A stretch of DNA of 64,000 nt from Ignelater luminosus (lineage: Eukaryota > Arthropoda > Insecta > Coleoptera > Elateridae), in contig VTPC01089972.1 of NCBI GenBank assembly GCA_011009095.1, forward strand, positions 491,848-555,847. The letters are read 5' to 3'. This document shows positions 57,045 to 64,000 of this stretch, piece by piece. Both the position numbers and the translations under genes were made by a program. Every line of letters starts with the position of its first letter. The stretch's first letter is position 1. The notes under the pieces are model-generated. The model made no database searches. It saw nothing but the letters and a program-made list of their open reading frames with translations, and was not told where the DNA came from.

Positions 57045-58183
57045 ACTAAGTTTAGTTTTTACGATCAATATGAGTAAATTTGTAATTTATAAGTTTATTA
57101 ATTTGTTTTAAATTTTAAATAAATCAAGTGAGACTTGTTTGGTTACTGGATCTTCATAATTATTGTTTGTATGTCGTCCCATGTTGTCATATTTAAAGTT
57201 CTTAAACTGCTTTTTCAATGTGATAATTATCGTGTGTTTTACATGGGAAATACGTGTACAAGTGGGACGTAGTGTATTTACTATAATATGGTTGAACGTG
57301 TAGTAGTATTGTCGAAGGCGTTTTTCGGTGTTTCCTGTTTCATTATTTTTTTAATTAAAGTTGCTGATATCGAAGATGTCTTTTATTAGATGACCGTCGG
57401 ACACGATTTTCCAATACAAAAGTAGATTTACCCAAAGAGGTTTTTATTAATTACGAACGCCGAGTTATATTGGCGTATCTTTTGATAAATATACAAATTG
57501 AACAATTTAAACATGAATAAGTACAGTGAAACAATATTTGGCAACTAAAATAAATATTAACAATTTATCTAGTTGGCTGATTTAATTAGTACAGTAGTAA
57601 TTTTAATAGCGCGGACTTTGATAAAAATGGATCCGACTGCTAAAAACCAAATAACTTTTTTCTCGTACATCTTTTTCTATTTTTAAAATTAACAGAATTC
57701 CGGAAATTATTGACATTAGAGAAAAACTTTAGGCTGCAATTAAGGGAAAACAAAAGCAACCAATGTTTTGTTTTGGAAATGCTGTGCAATCATTTTTTCG
57801 TAGTTTCATTAATAACGGAGGTATTCTGTAAAAACAGTGTCAAAGGTAGAAAGATGTGTTCTGAGTATTACTATTGTTAGTAGCCGAGGTTTCCATATCA
57901 GACTTAAATGAAATCTAATCAAAATCAATGTGGGAAATTAATTTTAACATACCGTAAGAATTTGATAATCTACAACTAGAAGCAAAAGAAAACTTAAAGA
58001 ATTACCTAACCAAGAAAAACTAATTTAGAATAATGCAAAGATTTTATAATTTATGGACAAGCTTTATTGATAATGAACGTGTAATACAAAATAGTTTAAT
58101 ACTAAAAATTACAATAATATTATCTTAAAGCGAAACAAAATTCAAAAGTGCTTTATAATTTGAAAAGATCACAGATGCAGCAT
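57045..58183. other. Spacer and GST 3' flank
   Basis: AT-rich. It includes the dispersed repeat at 57410-57600 and, at the right end, the GST 3' UTR. A minus-strand AATAAA at 58063-58068 is a plausible polyadenylation signal about 115 nt past the stop codon. Confidence 0.5.
57410..57600 (-). repeat. Dispersed repeat, copy 2
   Basis: Co-linear with 48280-48490: AAAAGTAGATTTAC, TTTTTATTAATTA, TTTTGATAAATAT, AACAATTTAAA, GGCAACTAAA and GATTTAATTAGTACA are shared with similar spacing. No coding sequence accompanies this copy, so it may be a solo LTR or an untranslated fragment. Confidence 0.6.
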
Positions 58184-59354
58184 TTATTTTTTCAAACTGT
58201 CAGCAAACTGTTTGAAGATCAGTACGTTCTTTCCATTAGCCTCTTCATATTCTGGTGCAGTAGCCTTAACCTTTTCATACCATTTTGCTACATTCTTGTA
58301 TGGTGAGAGATCAAACTTCAGTACATCAAAGCTAGAAACTGTAGCAACCAAAGACAAGTCGGCGAGCGTTAAATTACTTCCTGCAGCATATTCTTGTCCT
58401 TCTAGGAACGTATCTAGGAACTTTAAAGCTTCCTGACACTTTGCAAGTTTATCAGGATCATAGCTGGCCCCACCAAACAGTACTGGATACTAAAAATTAA
58501 ATCTTAAGATACCTAAACGTTTTTATTTCCAAAATATACTTACATAATAATCACCAAAACGGGCGTATAGGGTGCCTAAATCAAAATACATTCTTTGATC
58601 AACTATGGCCCTCTTTTTGGGATCTTTTGGATATAAAGAATCATCTTTTCCGTATTGTTCTGCCAAATATGTCATAATGGCACGACTTTCCCAAAGTATA
58701 AAACCATTATCAACCAATGTTGGAATTGTATGTTGTGGGTTAATCTATAATTAGAAAATCTACCGTTAGTATTCAATCAAGGGAAAATGTGAAATGCTCT
58801 CAGCCTTGAAAAAGGTTTTGTTAAACTATATTGTCAATAAACCAAGGCTAGGTCATATTGGTTACAGTAATCCTGACACCGGTAGTTTCCTCTAGCATGA
58901 CATGACTGGCATATTACAATTTAATAATTAAGTATTGTATACTACGATCTGTGTGTTATCTAGGTCAACGTTTTGAAAGTAATTTTGTACTCAGTTTACA
59001 ACCTTTATAAATAATTTTTTAAAAAATGTTTTAACCCTCTCGAAAAAATCAAATGTATGATAGGCAGGTGCTAGAAGTTTGCCGAAGGCCAAGCTGAGCG
59101 AGAGAGTATTCCTTTTCATTGTATGAAAACTAGTTTGATTAATGTTAGTTAGAAGAGGATGTAGATAAATTTGAAGGGTCCTTGTGTTAAAAAAAAAGAA
59201 CCAAATAACTCACCTTGATGAATTCCGGAGTTAGATGTTCCCCTTTCATTAAATCTAAAAATTTCAGATTGAGTTCAACACCCGCGGCTTTCGCGGCTAG
59301 AAGAACAGCACGGCAAGGTGCACTTCCAGGAAGGTAGTAAAGATCGATAGTCAT
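58184..59354 (-). CDS. Glutathione S-transferase, delta-type (3 exons)
   Basis: Exons on the minus strand: 59354-59214, 58744-58544, 58489-58184. Introns are 469 and 54 nt with GT-AG ends, both phase 0. The protein is 215 residues. Exon 1 has [20 protein letters not shown] with Ser11. Exon 2 has [30 protein letters not shown] and [15 protein letters not shown], all close to the delta consensus. Exon 3 is the C-terminal domain ([33 protein letters not shown]). It is a cytosolic glutathione-conjugating enzyme. Exon lengths 141 and 201 nt are identical to those of the GST at 37775-38543, so the two arose by duplication. A 5' UTR intron is predicted just upstream of the ATG. No defects seen. Confidence 0.95.
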
Positions 59355-59361
59355 TTTTTTT

Positions 59362-59786
59362 CTGCAATAAAGAGAGAAAAATAATAGACTTATTAAAATT
59401 CTAATTATTTTTCCTTATAATTTTAATTTTAGAAATCATTTATGTATGTTATAATAGAAGTTATCTACAATGAAAATATTGTTATATTGTGTTATCTTGC
59501 TTGACAGATGCATTCAAATTTAATATTATTTTTAAAACAGCAAATTCATTTTGTTGCCATAGAAATAAAGTTGTTTTTACTTCTAAAATATAATATTTTC
59601 ATTATTGAATACAACTTTTTAAAATCAAACCGTTACGGAAATTAATTACACAAGAAACAGGTGGGCGCGGTTTATTTTCACTTTAAAATTATTTGTACAA
59701 AGTGTCAAAGATAAAAATAATATCATAAAGTAGCGTGCCATATAAAAGTGATAGCAAGTTGTTAATAAAACAAAAAAAAATCTTAC
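59362..59786 (-). other. Predicted 5' UTR intron of GST
   Basis: The acceptor TTTATTGCAG lies seven bases before the ATG at 59354, and a donor ACGCTAG|GTAAGATT is at 59786. The intron would be 425 nt. The non-coding first exon then lies at 59787 to about 59900, where the sequence becomes GC-richer and could hold the promoter. Prediction from splice consensus only. Confidence 0.6.
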
Positions 59787-60719
59787 CTAGCGTAAAAATA
59801 AAATAATAAAAAAGAAACAAGGAATCTAAACGCAACCGCTTACGTTTTCCCGAACCTTCTCAATAAGACTGACGCCGGCCGGCACAATGTCTGGTTTTAA
59901 TATTAACGCGACCCACCGCGACTCAAACTCCGACTTCCCTTCCCTCTGGCGTTCCTAACAACATTCCTTGTTCCTCATATCTTTCCAATACCTACACAGC
60001 GTGCTTCTAAATGAGTTCATACCACAGATGTCAGAAAATGTAGAGTATCACAAGCAGAAACTTTTCCATAGCACTCAATTTGATGGTAGAAACTATTATT
60101 CTTTTTAGCTTTGATGTTCTTTTTTAAAACCCAGCAATGAATCAAGCTTTTGTACGTATTTATTTGCTTGAGATTTTTGAATTAGAAATCTTATTTGAAC
60201 TCATGATTACTTCATTCGTAAAAATGCAAAACGTAGTAATAAAGAATGATAAATCTCAAGCAGGTGTAAATGTATTATTATTATTATAGTCCATTCAGTG
60301 GTGTGTGCCTCGATTTTATATTGCAAACTGTTTGTAGTGGACTACTTGGATGATGTCTAATATCAAACTAATATAAATTTATTGATTTACAACTTAACTA
60401 TCGGAAACCTTGTGGGAGAGCCCAAAACATAGTGGCTGTGTCACGCATTTCTAATGCTAGAATTTATCTTGTTTTTTACTAGCAAAGAATTAGTGGAAAG
60501 ATTAGCTAATGAAAATAATGTTGTTACATATTTCAAACAAACAGATCAGTGTTAGGAGATGATAACCTTTTTAAGAAAAATTAATCATGTCGAATATCGA
60601 AATACTAATAGAATATACTAAAAAACTTAACCGGCTTCTAGCTATATATTTTATTTACTATGCCCATATTCTAAATTTGCGTTGATACATTTACACAGTA
60701 GCATCGAACTATGCAGATA
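59787..60719. other. GST promoter region and spacer
   Basis: The left part holds the presumed leader exon and a GC-richer promoter-like stretch (about 59830-59960). From 60000 on it is AT-rich with a short ATT run near 60274-60287. No gene seen. Confidence 0.45.
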
Positions 60720-61195
60720 TACCAAATACGATGTCAATTAAGCATAACGGGGACGAATACAGAATTTTTTCAAGTTTATGAAGAGAAGTGTCTTAAATGC
60801 AAGCGTCAGGGTCATTTCTCAGCGAATTGTACTTGAAAAGTTCTGATCGTCAATTATTCTATCGCTATCTCCAAACCAACTAAGAAGCATCCCATATACG
60901 CTTATTTAGAAACAAATCCTGATAGATTTAGAAACTACGTCACTAGAAGTTACTCAAAGCGATAATCTTTTGCATCAAGACAACTAGCAAAAATTAATAA
61001 TGAAGTATATCTCTTCAACACAAAAGACCAAGTTACAGAAATATAAGGATCTGGTCGATCAACAACTGAATTTAAAAAACGTAAGTGATTTACATCAGAT
61101 ATTGATCATAAAACATTTGCAACTTACCACAGAGGAGGAATTAATATAAGTAGAGAGACAATTACAATAACACTAAAACGTACCGCACAATAGGC
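60720..61195 (+). pseudogene. Zinc-knuckle (CCHC) gag/ORF1 remnant
   Basis: At about 60788-60833 the plus strand encodes EEKCLKCKRQGHFSANCT, a complete CX2CX4HX4C zinc knuckle, followed at once by a stop. Downstream frames (to about 61190) are Lys/Asn-rich with stops. Such knuckles occur in retroelement gag and LINE ORF1 proteins. No RT accompanies it here, so the family is open. Confidence 0.5.
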
Positions 61196-62619
61196 GGTAG
61201 TAAAAATCCAGATGAATGAAATCTGATACATTTGCGGGTATATACTCAAACTCTTAATTATTTATTCATTAAAACGTTTGAAAGGTCAAGACTAAACTAA
61301 AAATTAAGGCTTGAAATTTTTGTTAAAGCAAAGAGTATAAAAGTTTTAATAGGTTTAGCGTCTGTGTTTAATAAGCGTATGTGCTAAAACATCCCATCAT
61401 CTTGCGACTGGGGTGCTCGGAAGCATATATCTATTAAAGGTCTACCTTTACGGTGTCGAGGTAGACGGCGCACTGTGGTCGGAAACCAGCAAAAAGCGGT
61501 CAAAACTCTAAAGAATAATCTACGCAGCATGAAATTCGTAATTAATTTATGCATATTACAATACATTGTGTTATAAATAATACTTGAAAGATAGTGCTTT
61601 TACAGCATACATACTAAGCCAAATTTTAACCATTGCTTTGAAGGTGTGTATCTCGCTAAATTAAAAAAGCGTCAAAATTGTCTACTGTACTCGCGAAATA
61701 GTCTTTCAAGCACGATGCAATATTATAGTTACTGCAATTTTTTAGTATGATTTCAGTGAAAAATTCAATGTTCATAGTTAGCTGAACAATGTTCGAGTTT
61801 TCTTTATTCATCTTGAAATTTAAAAATGTTATCCCCTGTGGTCCATGTGAATTTATGTTGTAATATGAGAAAAAGTTTATATTTTTTAAGGACGTAAAAA
61901 TCTGCTGCGGAAATTTGCGGGTTTTCTAGTAATCGATAAAAAGAACAAGCAGAAATATATTAAAATTTATCTATTGTTCAAATATTCTGTATATATTCAA
62001 TTTATTATGCTTTTCGAGTTAATGTGGAGCGCATTCGTTTTTTTTTTCAAAAAAATAGTAAAAGTATAAGCAACAATAGTTATTTGTAAGTGCTAAATGA
62101 GGCCAGGGGCGGACCGCCCCCGCCCCGGCTCCCGCCTCCCCATAGGTACGCCACTGACCATATGTTCAAAAATAAACTTTAATAGTCAAAATTGAAGCCC
62201 GCTACTTTGGTATCGGCGAGCTAATTTTAGAATAAAAAATCTGGAAATGCAAAGCATAACCACAACGAATTTCGTTTTGTTACTTTTTTCAAATTTTGGC
62301 GGCTGTTTTGATCATGTTCCCGAGGTGATATCAAAAAGATAAAAGTATGCGTTTTTCTTATTTTTTGATGTAAAATACTATTCTAAAGTAAAAAAAAATT
62401 TTGAAAATTTTTTAAATTTTGGCGGCCAAAAAAAACGAAGACACTACATTGTTTTTAGTTTTTGATGTAGAATCCAAATCTGAAGTCAAGACTGCAAAAT
62501 TTAAAAAGAATGCGGACGGGCGGACAGACAGACAAACCAAGTTTCAAAAAAATCGGTGAGGTACACCTCGTGAATGCCCCTTGTTAAAAACTAAATCGAT
62601 ATCATGTATAATATCACTA
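61196..62619. other. Spacer with repeat fragments
   Basis: A GC-rich stretch at about 62102-62157, read on the minus strand, begins CAGTGGCGTACCTATGGGG, a form seen at the termini of some hAT-type elements. No partner end was found. AATTTTGGCGGC occurs twice (about 62290 and 62414). GGACAGACAGACAAAC at about 62521-62536 resembles the end of the tandem units that follow. No gene seen. Confidence 0.45.
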
Positions 62620-62943
62620 TGTCGACAAATCACTATTTTCGATCTCGATTATCTCGAAAAGTATTCGAGATATCGAAATACCGATTATATACCTGTATTC
62701 AGGAGAAGATTCTAAGTTGATTTCATATATAACATGTCCTGTAAAGCTACGGCAACATGGCAATAGACCAACAGACAGACTGTGCCGAAAAATCGCCATC
62801 TTCGATCTCGATTATCTCGAAAACTATTCGAGATATCGAAATACCGATTATGTATCTGTAATTACGAGAAAATTCTAAATTGATTTCATATATAACATGT
62901 GCTGTAAAGTTGCAGTAACATGGCAACAGACCAACAGACAGAC
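62620..62943. repeat. Two tandem units of about 162 bp
   Basis: Unit 1 (about 62620-62781) and unit 2 (about 62781-62943) share TTCGATCTCGATTATCTCGA, then a palindrome-like TCTCGAAAA-TATTCGAGA, then TTGATTTCATATATAACATG and an end CCAACAGACAGAC. Identity looks high (well over 80 percent by eye). A partial earlier unit end may be at 62521-62536. Confidence 0.75.
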
Positions 62944-63059
62944 GGAATGTACGAATTCACAAACGAATTTTTTTAAATTTCGTCGATAAAACAAATAAAT
63001 AAATAAAATAATTTCCATTTTCTACATCACTTTGGATAGCAGGGAGGTCAATAACACCT

Positions 63060-64000
63060 TATATACAAAATATTTAAGCAATTCTGAGAGTTATTTAGTT
63101 TTGACCGGTTTTTCGTCATTTCCGACCAGTGTGCGGCGCTGTCAGCTGTTTCCATTTCTTTCGGTCATAAGTTTATTTCTTCTACGTATGTCTCTAATCA
63201 ATATTTCTTTTATTCAAAACTTTCCCTATCTTACCGTCCCAAGTCTTTGATGGTCTCCTTCTGTTACACTTCTTATCCATATCCATCTTTCAGATTCTTT
63301 TCACCATTCTACGGTACCGTATGGCCGAACCACATTAACTGTCACACTTCAAGTCTTTCTAAAATCGGACCGACATTGCACTTTTCATGTATTACTTCGT
63401 TTTTTATCCGATCTTGCCTAGTCATCCCGACTGTGGCCCGTAAAAACGCTTGAATCTTACTTCTGTTTTGCGTGTTTAACACCCACGTTTTACCGCTATA
63501 CAGAAGCACCGCCTCATACACAGTTTTAAACACCCTAATTTTTATATTAAGGCTTATTTCTTTCTTCCTTATAAAATTTTTATTTAGAGCATGGAATAAC
63601 CCCGTCGCACTGCTCACGCTGCTGTCTGTTTCGGGACCCAACTCCCTTTGGACATTTATTCTCGATCCCAAATACTTGAAATCCGTTACTTGCTTTACCA
63701 TCTCATTATTCACACTGATGATTGAATCTATTGGATTTTTGGATGTCACTAAAAGCTCGGTTTTCTCACTATTCACCCTCATTCCAAATTATTCGAAGTT
63801 TTCATTCCAAATATTCACATTCACCTGTACGTTCTTTTCGGACTTGGCAATAATCACCAAGTCATCAGCATGTATCATTTTTGACACAACGACTTGCTCT
63901 AGTTTGTATAACCCAACTCTGACCTTTTTTACTCTTTTCTTAGTCTTCCTGGCAATTTTCTCCATCAGAACAACGAACAATAAAGGACTCAGAACACTCT
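63060..64000 (-). mobile_element. LINE 3' end (RT C-terminus), running off the window
   Basis: Minus strand, 64000 down. The frame 63980-63789 has KVRVGLYKLEQVVVSKMIHA then DDLVIIAKSEKNVQ (the catalytic box as HADD, usual form YADD or FADD). The frame 63782-63342 has MRVNSEKTELLVTSK, VTDFKYLGSRINVQRELGPE, EISLNIKIRVFKTVYEAVLL and YSGKTWVLNTQNRSKIQAF, the thumb and C-terminal region. A degraded end continues to about 63060. The two main frames are interrupted only by a stop at 63788 and a possible stop near the end, so it is among the better kept elements here. The 5' part is outside the window. Confidence 0.8.

Noticed and set aside
1-64000. CRISPR arrays, operons, bacterial promoters or prophage
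   Set aside because: No regularly spaced identical repeats with unique spacers were seen, and spliced genes and eukaryotic elements show this is animal nuclear DNA.

Overview
This is eukaryotic, almost certainly insect, nuclear DNA. The evidence is AT-rich sequence, very short GT-AG introns (48-74 nt in several genes), two delta-type glutathione S-transferases, a divergent insect-type ionotropic receptor, and an irritans-type mariner transposon. The intron sizes and the mix of repeats (RTE-like and Jockey-like LINEs, Gypsy, BEL/Pao, piggyBac, mariner) would fit a beetle, but that is inference.

Only four host genes look intact, and they sit between decayed transposable elements. They are PDHB, pyruvate dehydrogenase E1 beta (minus, CDS 30487-31581); a delta GST (minus, 37775-38543, three exons); an ionotropic receptor (plus, 45864-47893, two exons); and a second delta GST (minus, 58184-59354, three exons). 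The two GSTs share exon lengths and intron phases, so they are paralogues about 20 kb apart. A broken aldo-keto reductase gene (minus, 10640-11080) and tRNA-like sequences (11179-11461) complete the host-derived part.

Layout: 1-983, decayed unknown ORF. 4930-11080, a nested stack: an aldo-keto reductase pseudogene cut by a BEL/Pao remnant, which holds a LINE (6168-9838, same 11-bp repeat at both ends) whose 5' half is inverted and which itself holds a 795-bp long-inverted-repeat element. 14041-16480, two copies of a Gypsy fragment and a LINE RT scrap. 18549-21743, an LTR, Gypsy gag/protease and a piggyBac N-terminus, all minus. 24560-27470, Jockey-like LINE (plus) and Gypsy (minus) remnants. 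27838-29045, GGGCC-rich DNA, a 10-unit minisatellite of about 26 bp and a duplicated hairpin. 30.4-31.8 kb, PDHB. 33.0-37.1 kb, two Gypsy remnants. 37.8-38.5 kb, first GST. 40.6-45.6 kb, LINE (minus), RTE fragment (plus) and BEL gag (minus). 45.9-47.9 kb, receptor. 48.3-52.9 kb, Gypsy remnants in both orientations. 52.9-55.5 kb, RTE-like LINE. 55491-56784, an apparently complete mariner. 58.2-59.9 kb, second GST. 60.7-64.0 kb, zinc-knuckle remnant, tandem repeats, and a LINE that runs off the window.

The host genes do not form an operon or a single pathway. PDHB is mitochondrial central metabolism, the GSTs are cytosolic detoxification, and the receptor is probably chemosensory. The most notable items are the intact mariner, the LINE insertion with an internal inversion and target-site duplication, and the minisatellite at 27991-28252. 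No wholly new gene system is supported.
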